A stretch of DNA of 64,000 nucleotides from an uncultured Lachnospiraceae bacterium (lineage in GTDB: Bacteria; Bacillota; Clostridia; Lachnospirales; Lachnospiraceae): positions 1 through 64,000 of the forward strand of contig CANPOY010000009.1 of assembly GCA_947575805.1 (NCBI GenBank), given 5' to 3'. The notes under the pieces were generated by a model, which was not told the DNA's origin, did no database searches, and saw only the letters and a program-made list of their open reading frames with translations. The position numbers were made by a program, and so were the translations under genes. Every line of letters begins with the position of its first letter. Position 1 is the first letter of the stretch. Of the stretch, positions 1-8,820 are shown piece after piece.

Positions 1-115
1 TTGCGTCATGATAATTATATTTTTCGACATCCACAATCTCCTGAAAATAAGGATGGGTACACATAGCAGCCAGGAGCCCCATTGAAGGATGACTGCCCGG
101 TAAACTGGAAGCTAT
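1..115 (-). other. Open frame to window edge, unidentified
   Basis: After the stop codon of the ferredoxin gene the same minus-strand frame stays open for about 38 codons to the window edge, reading ...GSHPSMGLLAAMCTHPYFQEI. The composition looks protein-like, but I do not recognise a family. It could be the start of a following gene (an ATG lies at 80-82), or the tail of a longer ancestral protein. There is no clear ribosome binding site. Sequence beyond the window is needed to decide. Confidence 0.25.
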
Positions 116-880
116 CTATCCTTCCCCGTATCGGTCATAGCGACACTGCTCCACAACGGTATCTCCCAATAATGTGATCGCCTGCTGGGGGCAGGAGTTA
201 ACACAGCGGTAGCACATGGTACAGTGGCCTCCCGCAGTAGCTTTACTATTTTTGACCGCAAGATTTTTCATCGGACATTGACGGGCGCACAGACCACACC
301 CGATGCAGGCCTGACTGATTTTCAGTTGATTGGAATAGTCCTTTGTTTTCCCGGAAAACCAAAGCCGTTGACCGAGCAAGCCCGCGATCCTGTCGTAAAA
401 ATATAAGCCATCTTTTGGAAATCTGCCCTGCTTGATCTTGCCGGCCCATTCTTCGATTTTTCTGTCTGCCGCCTGAATGATCTCACGATTTTTCTCTGCC
501 GGCTTTTTCAGCAGCTTTACGTCGCTAATAGAGTCGGGCATCTGAATATGTAAGCCGCCGACAACCTCCGCACCGTACTTTTTTAACAGTCGCGCCGAAC
601 AGCCTGCACCGTCCCCGCTGAACATCGCCATTGTTGCAACGCAGAGCACCTGTTTGCCTTTCCAGAAGTCCGCATAATGTTTGATAAAGTCCCTTACCAT
701 AACGGGTACATTTGAATACTGCACAGGGTATGCCAGAACGATAAAATTATGCTGGGACAACTCCTGTACCGCTTCTGACTCTTCGATGGGGATCGCCTGT
801 GCGGTCTCATCCAATAAACAGATCAATTTTTCAATACAGTGCTTTGTGTTTCCTGTTCCACTTAAATAGACTCCCACCAT
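116..880 (-). CDS. EFR1-type flavodoxin/ferredoxin protein
   Basis: Predicted electron-transfer protein of about 254 residues. The N-terminal half is a flavodoxin-like fold with the FMN phosphate loop near the start (SGTGNTKH). The C-terminal ~65 residues hold two 4Fe-4S ferredoxin motifs, CIGCGLCARQCP and CTMCYRCVNSCP. This order is that of the EFR1 family of ferredoxin-like proteins common in anaerobic Firmicutes; the redox partners are unknown. The ORF-track start at 901 is a TTG. I prefer the ATG at 880 because family proteins begin just before the flavodoxin strand, although neither start has a strong ribosome binding site. It stands alone, transcribed away from its neighbours. Confidence 0.85.
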   Translation of the reverse strand: MVGVYLSGTGNTKHCIEKLICLLDETAQAIPIEESEAVQELSQHNFIVLAYPVQYSNVPVMVRDFIKHYADFWKGKQVLCVATMAMFSGDGAGCSARLLKKYGAEVVGGLHIQMPDSISDVKLLKKPAEKNREIIQAADRKIEEWAGKIKQGRFPKDGLYFYDRIAGLLGQRLWFSGKTKDYSNQLKISQACIGCGLCARQCPMKNLAVKNSKATAGGHCTMCYRCVNSCPQQAITLLGDTVVEQCRYDRYGEG

Positions 881-1184
881 TATGCGCCGATCTTCTTTCA
901 AATTCTAATTTGCTACCCTGACAATTCCATTTCATCATTCATTTTTATAAGTCTGTATTTTTATATAATGGTATCCCTTATTACCCTATTCTTGTTCGGG
1001 CAATATATTTATGTCCTCAAGCTTTGCTCGTTTGCATATTAAAGCCGCATCGTGTTCTCTTTTGCAAATCAGCCTTTGTCAAACCGATTATGGCACAGGA
1101 CTTCTGATCATATTAATGTGCTTTTGTGGAAACCGCCGAAGCTATAGTACAGCAAAGCTTTTCTCAACAGGGACGAAATCTTTA

Positions 1185-3380
1185 TCATTTTCTCTCATCC
1201 AGATACAGCTGCACGCGCTTATTAATGACTCCGCTGATCTCCTCTGCGTTCTTATAGCCGTTAAAATAATCCTCCGCCTCCTCCAGAATAATGTTAAGAA
1301 GGGGCTCATTGCGGATGGGCAGAGGTCTTGCCCCCTCTATTCTCTCTCTGAATTCCACCAGCATTTCATCTGTAAGCGGAATGCCGTTATATGCGCGTAT
1401 AATATCATAACCTTCCCTATATACATTCGTATAATTATCAAGAAGCCATTGCTCCCAGACATCATAGGCCTTCCTGTGCACGGGCGGGAACGATAACTCC
1501 CTGAAATCTGAAGACTGAGCTTCCTCACTGATTAGGAAATGAATGAATTCCCAAGCTCCCTCCTTGTGAAGGGAATTTGCATTGATGCACAAGACATCTT
1601 CCCAAGAACAGGCCGCATGGCTGCCATCGTCAAACAGGATTCCCTGCGTGACCTTCTCCTCCATCTCCTTCTCCATCAGCCGAGCCTGTCCCTCCAGATG
1701 CAGCACACTATACAAAACTCTTTCCACAGCAATGCTCTCCGTGTTCTTCCTGCCGTTGTCGTCGTACCGTTTTGCAGCCTCCAGCAGTTTGCCGAACAAC
1801 GGCGTATTGAACTCACAGCTGCCGCTCTCCCAATCCACCATCCCCCAAAAGCTCTCCGTTCCCTGAAGAAACATTCTCAGCAGTCTTGCAGAATCATACC
1901 CCTTACAATAGACGCCTTCCCCTTTTAAGGCAAGCAAAGCATCTGCCAATGTCTCTATATCCGGCGCTTCCAGGCCCTCCAGCACTTCCACCGCCATCTT
2001 ATAGTCCCATACCGTCATTTCGGGATTCACTCCATAGATCCGCCCTCCCTGCCGAAGAGAGGCAAAGGTCAGAGGGAAATACTCCTCCTCCCGGACGGCG
2101 GAGGCTTCCATATAAGGGGTCAGGTCCTCCACGACATCTTTATCCAGCAATCCCTCCATATAATCCTTCATGAGCCCCCCGTTTATAATATCCGGCCCCC
2201 CGCCGGCGCCGATCTGAATGCTCGTCAGCCTGGCAAAGTCCTCCTTATCATTACCGCTTCCGCAGTCTTCCACTACCACATGGTAATTGCTGTTTTCCCG
2301 GTTGAACTGAAGCACCTTGTTACCAAGCCATGTATCTCCATAAAAGCTTCCCCTTACAACAATGGGAATCTTTTCCACCTTCTCTATCTTAAGGCGTTCC
2401 CAAAGTCCCCCGGCCCCGTTTGTTCGGGTCCACAGAAGCTCGATTCCGCCGTCTTCCTGCACCAGAAAATCCTGCAGCTCCAGGTCGCTGTGCCACCCAT
2501 AGGAAAGACCGGTAAAGTACAGGATAGGCGACAGGCTTCCTTCCTCCGGATCCACCCTGGAAATCGTGCGGTCAATACCCTCGTTCTCTCCTGTGACTGC
2601 CGGGAAATTACCTTCTTTTCCAAGAATTATCATATATTTCCAGGGTAATTCCATCACAGACTCCTTGACCGGTTCTCCGGTGCCAGGATCCACCTCCGCT
2701 ATTTTCCATACTCCATATATTTTATCTACCGTCCTGTCATCCAGCAGCAGGTATACCTTGCCGTCCTCCGCCTGACATATGTCTCTTATATAAACGTCTG
2801 ACTCCGTAGCGACCTCGTAAAGGATCTCTCCTGAGGAAAGGATCTTTGCCAGAAAGCTATTAGATACGCCGTAATCATTGCCCACTTGACGCATGGCATT
2901 TCCGTAGCAGTAATAATCCCCTTGCTGATCCATATACCACTGGCCGGACGGCCTGAGTCTGCTGGAAATATATTCATTGGAAATATTCTCCACAAGAAGC
3001 TCCCTGCTCCCGTCCTTCCTGTAAAGATAAATGTCCGACCCATCCGGGTCTGCTTCCGCCCAGAGCTGTACAGGCTCCCCCTGCAGAAACTGGGTACCCA
3101 CCGGAACCCAGGTGATTCCGGACGGGGCAATCAGCCCTGTTGCCCGCTTCTCCTGAAGCATTTTTTCTTCCAGGCCAAGAGAAAAGAGGTCTTCCGCTTC
3201 CACCTTGACATCATAGTATTCCGTTCGTTCCGTGATGGCAGTCAGATCCGCCATTCCCGGTTCAATTCCCTGCCAGGTACTTTCCTCCGGCTTTTTTCCC
3301 TCTTCCTTCCCCCCGCAGGCAGTCAGGAAAACCCCTGACAGAAAAAGAACAATCATTGCAGATAAAATATACCTTTTCAT
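1185..3380 (-). CDS. Large extracellular solute-binding lipoprotein
   Basis: Predicted 731-residue secreted lipoprotein. A signal peptide ends in the lipobox LTAC with the lipidated Cys at residue 22. An N-terminal region of about 300 residues, rich in short beta-type segments and Trp/Gly, precedes a carbohydrate-type solute-binding domain that begins near residue 330 (KVLQFNRENSNYHV) and runs almost to the end. Such double-length binding proteins occur in Lachnospiraceae; the ligand cannot be read from sequence. The ATG at 3380 is preceded by GGAGG at 8 nt, so the ORF-track GTG at 3395 is rejected. No permease or ATPase genes adjoin it. A decayed second copy lies directly upstream (3560-4040). 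Confidence 0.85.
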   Translation of the reverse strand: MKRYILSAMIVLFLSGVFLTACGGKEEGKKPEESTWQGIEPGMADLTAITERTEYYDVKVEAEDLFSLGLEEKMLQEKRATGLIAPSGITWVPVGTQFLQGEPVQLWAEADPDGSDIYLYRKDGSRELLVENISNEYISSRLRPSGQWYMDQQGDYYCYGNAMRQVGNDYGVSNSFLAKILSSGEILYEVATESDVYIRDICQAEDGKVYLLLDDRTVDKIYGVWKIAEVDPGTGEPVKESVMELPWKYMIILGKEGNFPAVTGENEGIDRTISRVDPEEGSLSPILYFTGLSYGWHSDLELQDFLVQEDGGIELLWTRTNGAGGLWERLKIEKVEKIPIVVRGSFYGDTWLGNKVLQFNRENSNYHVVVEDCGSGNDKEDFARLTSIQIGAGGGPDIINGGLMKDYMEGLLDKDVVEDLTPYMEASAVREEEYFPLTFASLRQGGRIYGVNPEMTVWDYKMAVEVLEGLEAPDIETLADALLALKGEGVYCKGYDSARLLRMFLQGTESFWGMVDWESGSCEFNTPLFGKLLEAAKRYDDNGRKNTESIAVERVLYSVLHLEGQARLMEKEMEEKVTQGILFDDGSHAACSWEDVLCINANSLHKEGAWEFIHFLISEEAQSSDFRELSFPPVHRKAYDVWEQWLLDNYTNVYREGYDIIRAYNGIPLTDEMLVEFRERIEGARPLPIRNEPLLNIILEEAEDYFNGYKNAEEISGVINKRVQLYLDERK

Positions 3381-3441
3381 AATACATCCCTCCACTACTT
3401 ATCTGATTCCGGCCTGTCAGTGTCCCATTCATGAGTACCGG

Positions 3442-3471
3442 AAAAGGGGAGATGGCTGCTGCCATTTCCCC
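3442..3471 (-). terminator. Rho-independent terminator or attenuator hairpin
   Basis: On the minus strand GGGGAAATGGC-AGCA-GCCATCTCCCC is followed by TTTT. It lies 60 nt upstream of the lipoprotein start, so it could end transcription from upstream or act as a leader attenuator. A diverged copy precedes the decayed duplicate at 4056-4087. Confidence 0.65.
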
Positions 3472-3559
3472 ATGTCCTCGTTACCTCCTTATGATACCAC
3501 TTTGCCTTAATAAAGTCCAGAAATAAGTTCCGCCGTTCATCAGCCATCAAGCATGGCTG

Positions 3560-4040
3560 AAAACCTCCTTCGAGCCGCTAAAATAATCCCCCGCCTCTTC
3601 CAGAACACTGTCCGGCAGGGGAGCAGTGCGGATGGGCAGGGGCCTTGCGCCCTCTATCCTCTCCTTGAATTCCTCCTGCATTTCCTCCGTGACAGGTCTG
3701 CCGTTATACTCGCACTTACTTACTCTGCCTTCCTGACGTACATATGTATACTTTTCCAGAATTCACTGGTTCCAGGCATCAAAGGCCTCCCTGTGAAGGG
3801 AATTTGCATTGACCGACAGGGCATACCTCCCCTCGGTAACCGCATGGCAGCCCTCTTCAAACAGAACACCAAAAGTCTTCTTTCCCTCGAACTCCGCCGC
3901 GTGCGGCCCTGCCAGTCCTTCCAAATCAAGCACACTAAACATAGTTCCTCTGACAGCAATGCCCTCCATGCTCTTCCTGCTGTCATCGCCGTACCGTCTT
4001 GCCGCCTCCAGCAGCTTGCCAAACAACGGCGTATTAGTTT
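3560..4040 (-). pseudogene. Decayed tandem copy of the solute-binding lipoprotein gene
   Basis: The minus strand encodes fragments clearly paralogous to the C-terminal third of the intact lipoprotein at 1185-3380: NTPLFGKLLEAARRYGDD, then NANSLHREAFDAWNQ, then after a stop and a frame change YNGRPVTEEM, EEFKERIEGARPLPIR and VLEEAGDYFSGSKE. Compared with the intact gene, the first ~1.5 kb is missing. About 93 nt is also lost in frame between SLHKE and AYDVWEQ, where both sides carry a CCTGTG-like repeat. The remnant has stops and a frameshift. I infer a former tandem duplication that has been deleted from inside. Confidence 0.88.
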
Positions 4041-4055
4041 CAGTCTATGAATACC

Positions 4056-4087
4056 GAAAAAAGGGAAGATGGTCAGCGCCACTTCCC
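4056..4087 (-). terminator. Rho-independent terminator-like hairpin, copy of 3442-3471
   Basis: On the minus strand GGGAAGTGG...CCATCTTCCC is followed by TTTTTT. The flanking bases (ATGAATACCG on the plus strand) match those around 3442-3471, so it is the leader/terminator block of the deleted lipoprotein copy. It may now end the diguanylate cyclase transcript starting at 6114. Confidence 0.65.
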
Positions 4088-4200
4088 CCAAATGTTTCGA
4101 CATTGCAGTTTTACTTTGCCATATTTCACCAGAAAAGTCCAGAGGAATTTTTCAGTATGATACTTTGAAAATCTTCAATGTGATATTGTCAATCTTTCTT

Positions 4201-6114
4201 TCATCTCCACTCCCTGAAATGCCCCCTGTTTTCCCGCTTCACCTCATAAAGCGCTTCATCCGCATGGCCTAACAGCTCCTCCACCGAAGCATCGGAGGAA
4301 TCCGTCCACTGGAACCCGGCGGAGGCGCCGATCACCCTGGACTCCGTGTCCGACAGGACCACCGGAGTATTCCGAAGCGCCAGAAAGAACTCTTCCAGAT
4401 ACCGGATGACCTGCTCCCTGTCCCCGCAGTCGTAAATCATCATGCAGAATTCGTCCCCGGAGCGTCTGGCCGTCAGGAAATGCTCCTCCGGCATGGCCTT
4501 CATTACCCACGCAAAAGTCTGCAGATAATGGTCCCCCGTATTGTGGCCAAAGGTATCGTTTACCTCCTTAAAGCGGTCCAGATCCAGCATGACAACAGCA
4601 CATCCCCTTCCGGAAGCCGTTCCCTTAATGATTTCTGCCGACAGCTGCTTGAAATACTCATATTTGCACAGTCCAGTCAGGGCATCATGAGTATTTTCAT
4701 ACAGCATTTTTTTCTTTTCCTGTATTTCCCGGCTGGCATCAATAATAACTCCCAGACACCCCTTCTCTCCGCCGGCTCCGGACATATGTATGCGCACATA
4801 TTTCCCCTCGCCCACAGGGAAAATCTCCTTCTCTCCCTCCGCAGGCCTTTCCGTAAGCTTACGGATATAATCATCAAATAAGTCCGCATTTCCGTAAAGT
4901 CTTTTCGCCTGGGCTGCCGAAAGGGACAGCAGTTCTCCCACTCCGGAGGTGACAAAGACATAGTTTTCCCCGCGCTTATACTCAAAGGCTGCCAGCGGGA
5001 TGCCGCTCATGTCTATAATGGCGGAAATGCGGTTTGAAATGCTGACGATGCTTTTCACCATGGTGTTGATTCCGCTGCTTAACTCCTCAAATTCCCGGTT
5101 TCCGCCAACGGCCACCTTTACATCCAGATTTCCATTGGTAATTGCGGTCAGATTCTCATTGATACAGTGTATTCCGTCAATCACCTTACGCTTGACCAGA
5201 TAATTCAGCAGCAGGATCACCGCAATCTCAATGCACAGCAGGCACAGAAAGATACTGAGCATATTCACCAGCAGCTTGGAAAACAACAAGCTCCGGGGAA
5301 AGGCTGCACAAATCAGCACCTCTTCATAAGGACGGCTTACCACATACATCATACCCCCCGGACCCTTCACAAAAGCCCCCTCTTCACAGGCAAGAAGCCG
5401 GGACAGCTCATAACATTCCGCGGTAAACGCCTGATCCATGCCTCCGGAATGCCCTAACACCTTTCCTGTGGCAGTATCCACCACATAGAGCTCCTCACCC
5501 GCATCCGTAGGAAACTTGGAGAAAATATATTCATAGGTATTTCGAGATTCCGCCTCCAGCTTCCTGGTAGGCGCAAATCCCACCTGTACAATTCCCTTCT
5601 GATCTCTCCTGGCCACCCCCACGTATTGTCTGATCACGCCTTCCGCCGCGTTGGGCTGGGGATCCTGAATCAGATAAACATCCTCCCCGCCCTCCAAAAG
5701 GGACAGAAACTCTCTTGTCTGCGGATGGTTCGCCATGTCAATACCGATATACCGCGCAACGGATGCGGACACAATAATACCATTCCCGTCGATCACATGA
5801 AGCTCATCCACATTGAGCAGATTGGCCAGGTATTGCAGCTCTTCCACATCCAGATACATCTCCCGCTGCCTTTCCAGCACATAGGCTGCTGCCCTTGCCC
5901 TGGTGAGATAATCCTCGCCCAGGTTCTCATTCAGCAGAGCCAGCTCTTCCTCATTGTTTTCCAGGGTATGAATCACCTGCTCTATCTTGGTCCGAAAAGC
6001 CGTAAGCCTCTGTACCTCCACAGACCGAACGCTGAAAAAATAATTAATGAAAAGAATCAGTAAAATAGCTGTTGTCACAATTACCAGGGTATATTTAATA
6101 AATGTTTTCTGCAT
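4201..6114 (-). CDS. Membrane diguanylate cyclase with dCache-like sensor
   Basis: Predicted 637-residue membrane sensor that makes cyclic di-GMP. A first membrane helix (residues ~8-27) and a second (~285-306) bracket an extracellular region of about 250 residues that resembles a double Cache sensor. A HAMP-like segment follows (~310-360), then a PAS-like stretch and a C-terminal GGDEF domain from ~475. The signature is SGDEF (552-556) with conserved DLDRFKEVND and GHNTGD, so activity is plausible because Ser is tolerated at position one. The RxxD inhibitory site is not present before the signature. The ATG has AAAGG upstream. It is monocistronic, followed by the decayed lipoprotein copy. 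Confidence 0.88.
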   Translation of the reverse strand: MQKTFIKYTLVIVTTAILLILFINYFFSVRSVEVQRLTAFRTKIEQVIHTLENNEEELALLNENLGEDYLTRARAAAYVLERQREMYLDVEELQYLANLLNVDELHVIDGNGIIVSASVARYIGIDMANHPQTREFLSLLEGGEDVYLIQDPQPNAAEGVIRQYVGVARRDQKGIVQVGFAPTRKLEAESRNTYEYIFSKFPTDAGEELYVVDTATGKVLGHSGGMDQAFTAECYELSRLLACEEGAFVKGPGGMMYVVSRPYEEVLICAAFPRSLLFSKLLVNMLSIFLCLLCIEIAVILLLNYLVKRKVIDGIHCINENLTAITNGNLDVKVAVGGNREFEELSSGINTMVKSIVSISNRISAIIDMSGIPLAAFEYKRGENYVFVTSGVGELLSLSAAQAKRLYGNADLFDDYIRKLTERPAEGEKEIFPVGEGKYVRIHMSGAGGEKGCLGVIIDASREIQEKKKMLYENTHDALTGLCKYEYFKQLSAEIIKGTASGRGCAVVMLDLDRFKEVNDTFGHNTGDHYLQTFAWVMKAMPEEHFLTARRSGDEFCMMIYDCGDREQVIRYLEEFFLALRNTPVVLSDTESRVIGASAGFQWTDSSDASVEELLGHADEALYEVKRENRGHFREWR

Positions 6115-6212
6115 GAAAAATACCTTTCACTCATTAATGCTCAAAGCAGTTCCTTGATATAATTATACAGCTTTTTTATGAATTCGCTTCTCTTTTTCTC
6201 CGCAAAAAGCAG

Positions 6213-6899
6213 CTAAAATTTCGCAAACAAAATGATGCCAAAGCTTCCGTTTTCCCATTTGCAGTCAATGCTTCCCCCGTTTACTTATGGGCAGGCCGGT
6301 TTCCCCGTCAAACCGGATCTCCCTGCTGCACAGTTTTCAATATGCAGAAGCAGGTGATCCGCCACACAGTGAATCTTTGCCGCCACACAGTGAATCTTTG
6401 CCTCCACGCACCGTCTTTCCGCTTCGTATTCCTTCACGCAGTTGAGAGTATCATCCCGGAATAATGCCGCACGCCATGGCGCAGTATTTTCAGATTCCGC
6501 TCCGACCGCTGCATAAGGTTGTACTAAAAGGCTGCCCGTAAGAGCCAGGCCTTCTTTCTTCGTGCAAATCTGCAGAACCGAGGCCATAATGCTGCCTGCT
6601 ATCACATAATTGGAAGCACTGAGACCCAGAAACAGGACTTTACCGTTTCGCTCCCTGGCAATCATCAACCCTGTCGCCTGGGTCACCACAATCTGAAAAA
6701 CCGTTACTGCCGCATAGCAAAGCTTACTGTCCGGAAACAGATTCAGCTTCAGCACATCCGTGGCAGTCAGCATAAGAAACGCACAAAGGCAGATCATGAC
6801 TGTCTTTACCCGGGAAAACCGATGGACTATAAACAGATATATGAATATCAGTAAAAAGCAGTGGCTGATCAGATAGTTAATATTTCTAAAATACCCCAT
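6213..6899 (-). pseudogene. Broken GHKL-type sensor histidine kinase
   Basis: The ORF begins with AAGGAGCGGAG-ATG 9 nt after the LytTR regulator and encodes about four hydrophobic segments (residues ~1-125), as in the membrane sensors that pair with LytTR regulators. After that the sequence degrades: a short stretch resembling dimerisation/ATPase fragments, a duplicated AKIHCVA segment, and a stop after GKPACP. In the same frame beyond the stop is NGGSIDCKWENGSFGIILFAKF, which looks like the end of a GHKL ATPase domain. The core histidine, the N-box and the glycine loops are missing. I infer an internal deletion plus a nonsense codon. The assignment rests on context and end similarity only. 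Confidence 0.62.
6360..6401. repeat. Perfect 21-bp tandem duplication
   Basis: CGCCACACAGTGAATCTTTGC occurs twice in direct succession (6360-6380 and 6381-6401). It adds an in-frame AKIHCVA repeat to the broken kinase gene. It probably arose by slippage in a gene no longer under selection. Confidence 0.9.
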
Positions 6900-6908
6900 C
6901 TCCGCTCC

Positions 6909-7643
6909 TTAACCGTATCTCTCCAGCGCATAAGAAAGATACTCCTTTTTCACATTCGCCATTCGCGACTTGCTCACGGGAACCTCCCTGCCGCTCTCCA
7001 TAACAACGGCGCCCTGTCCCAGCTTGCGCACATATTTCAAATTTATCACAAAAGATTTGTGTACCTGCACAAAACAATGATCTTTTACCAGGCTCCGAAC
7101 CTCGTCATCAAAAGATTTCCTGATAAAAATACTTCGGATGTACCTGCCGTCCGCCTGATGAACCACCAAGGTCCTGGCGTTGCTTTCAACATATTCGATT
7201 TGAGAATAAGCTGCCGATTCCAGTCCATCCCTTGTCTTAACGAGAAAAAAGGCTTGCTCCCTGGACCTGACACAGGCAATTGCCTGATCCAGCGCTTCAA
7301 AAAAATCTTCCTCCCTGACCGGCTTCAGCAGATACCTGATGGCATGTACTCCGTAAGCATCCAGTGCAAAATCGTCGGATGAGGTGATATAAATAATCTC
7401 GCTTTCACCGCCGGACCGCCTCATCTCAAGCCCCAGGTCAATTCCGGTCTTTCCGTCCATCAGCAGATCCAGTATATAAATATCTGCGGGCTCTTTATCC
7501 TGCATCTCCTGGTACAGAAGAAGGGCATCCGTATATTTTTCCACCACGAGCTCCGGACGGGGATTCCTCTCCTGATATGCCAAAAGAAGTTTCTCTATCT
7601 TCAGCAGGTCTTCCTTATTGTCATCACAAATCGTTATCTTCAT
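6909..7643 (-). CDS. LytTR-family response regulator
   Basis: Predicted 244-residue two-component response regulator. The receiver domain (1-120) has the acidic pair D7/D8, the phospho-acceptor Asp59 in ILDLLMDG and Lys107 in LKPV. The C-terminal LytTR DNA-binding domain (~140-240) has the usual FVQVHKSFVINLKYV core. LytTR regulators bind paired direct repeats upstream of targets. The cognate kinase gene should be the one immediately downstream (6213-6899), but that gene is broken, so this regulator is probably an orphan or responds to another kinase. It lies downstream of the terminator at 7685 and so has its own promoter. Confidence 0.92.
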   Translation of the reverse strand: MKITICDDNKEDLLKIEKLLLAYQERNPRPELVVEKYTDALLLYQEMQDKEPADIYILDLLMDGKTGIDLGLEMRRSGGESEIIYITSSDDFALDAYGVHAIRYLLKPVREEDFFEALDQAIACVRSREQAFFLVKTRDGLESAAYSQIEYVESNARTLVVHQADGRYIRSIFIRKSFDDEVRSLVKDHCFVQVHKSFVINLKYVRKLGQGAVVMESGREVPVSKSRMANVKKEYLSYALERYG

Positions 7644-7684
7644 TTTTCCCTCAACAACGGTGTCAGGTTATTTTTTATGAAAAC

Positions 7685-7712
7685 AACGATCCGGACAAAC
7701 TGCCGGATCGTT
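7685..7712 (-). terminator. Rho-independent terminator after AraC gene
   Basis: A perfect 10-bp stem AACGATCCGG...CCGGATCGTT is followed on the minus strand by GTTTTCAT. It separates the AraC-type regulator gene from the LytTR regulator. Confidence 0.75.
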
Positions 7713-7766
7713 GCGTTCCCTACTAATATTATACACAAACCTGCCTGCACGTCAATGCAAAGCCTC

Positions 7767-8735
7767 TCAGCCCTGCCGTCTTACCGGCCTGACATATTTC
7801 CAGTACCGCTCAGGGTCATGGTAAAAGTAAAACACTCTGCCGGGCGTAGTGTCCAGACAGTACCCGGTATCCGAGTAGTCAAATTCCTTCATGGCCGCCT
7901 CGATCTTTTCTTCCACGCCGCAGTTTTCCGTATTATAGTCAAAGGGGCCATGTTCAAAGACAATATACTCTCCTTCCGGAACGTCGGTCAAAAGCATCTG
8001 CGGGGGCACTTCCCCCGCATAATCCGCAGGCAACCTTACCCCATAGCATTCCGCAAGGGGAATCCCCCAGCTGCAGATCCTGCCTGCAGGCTCGTTGATA
8101 AATGCCATAATCTGGCCGCTTCCGCTGTTTGCGTCATCGCCTCCCATATCGTCCAGCTTACCCTGAATACTGTCAAGCAGACCGCAGATGGTTTCGCAGT
8201 CCTGCCCCGGGATGAGACTCTGCTTTTGCCAGAAGTCCCAATATCCTATGCTCTCATAATTTTTGATATGCAAAAACTTATGCGCCGGAATGGTTACAAA
8301 ATATGTTTTTACATCTTTCGTTGATTTCTCCATACCTCTTGCTCCAATCTCCGTTAAGTAACAGTCAAAAGGCTTTAAAATGGTACGAAGAACTACAGGC
8401 TTGAGGGTTCGTCGATAGTCTCTGGGCGTAATGCCGTAAACCTCCCTGAATGCACGGGTAAATGCCTCATGGGAAGAAAAACCGTACTTCAGGGCAATAT
8501 CCAGGATCCCGTTCTGCGTATCCCGAAGCTCCTTCAGCGCAAAGGCCAGCTTGCGGTTCCGCAGATACTCCCGAAACTGCATCCCCGAGATCTCCTTAAA
8601 CTTCCTGGAAAGGTGAAATTCCGAATACCCCAGCTTATCCGCATAATAACTTAAGGATAAGCTGTCATCTTCATCCCTGATCCCCTGATCTATCTCTTCT
8701 ATCATTTCCTGTATCAGCTTATACCATTCATACAT
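7767..8735 (-). CDS. AraC-type regulator with GyrI-like effector domain
   Basis: Predicted 322-residue transcription factor. An N-terminal pair of helix-turn-helix motifs (~30-115) carries the AraC hallmark LDIALKYGFSSHEAFTRAF and GITPRDYRR. The C-terminal ~170 residues resemble the GyrI/BmrR effector-binding domain that senses small hydrophobic or cationic ligands. This order is that of the Rob/SoxS-like regulators. The ATG at 8735 lies 11 nt after GAGG; the track start at 8744 is a GTG almost on the ribosome binding site. No transporter gene adjoins, so the ligand and targets are unknown. Confidence 0.88.
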   Translation of the reverse strand: MYEWYKLIQEMIEEIDQGIRDEDDSLSLSYYADKLGYSEFHLSRKFKEISGMQFREYLRNRKLAFALKELRDTQNGILDIALKYGFSSHEAFTRAFREVYGITPRDYRRTLKPVVLRTILKPFDCYLTEIGARGMEKSTKDVKTYFVTIPAHKFLHIKNYESIGYWDFWQKQSLIPGQDCETICGLLDSIQGKLDDMGGDDANSGSGQIMAFINEPAGRICSWGIPLAECYGVRLPADYAGEVPPQMLLTDVPEGEYIVFEHGPFDYNTENCGVEEKIEAAMKEFDYSDTGYCLDTTPGRVFYFYHDPERYWKYVRPVRRQG

Positions 8736-8820
8736 CTGCCGCACGACCTCGTTATGACTGTCCTGTACTTATGATACAGGATGGGAACGGAACCTGCTTG
8801 ATCTTATTTGCGGTAGCGGT

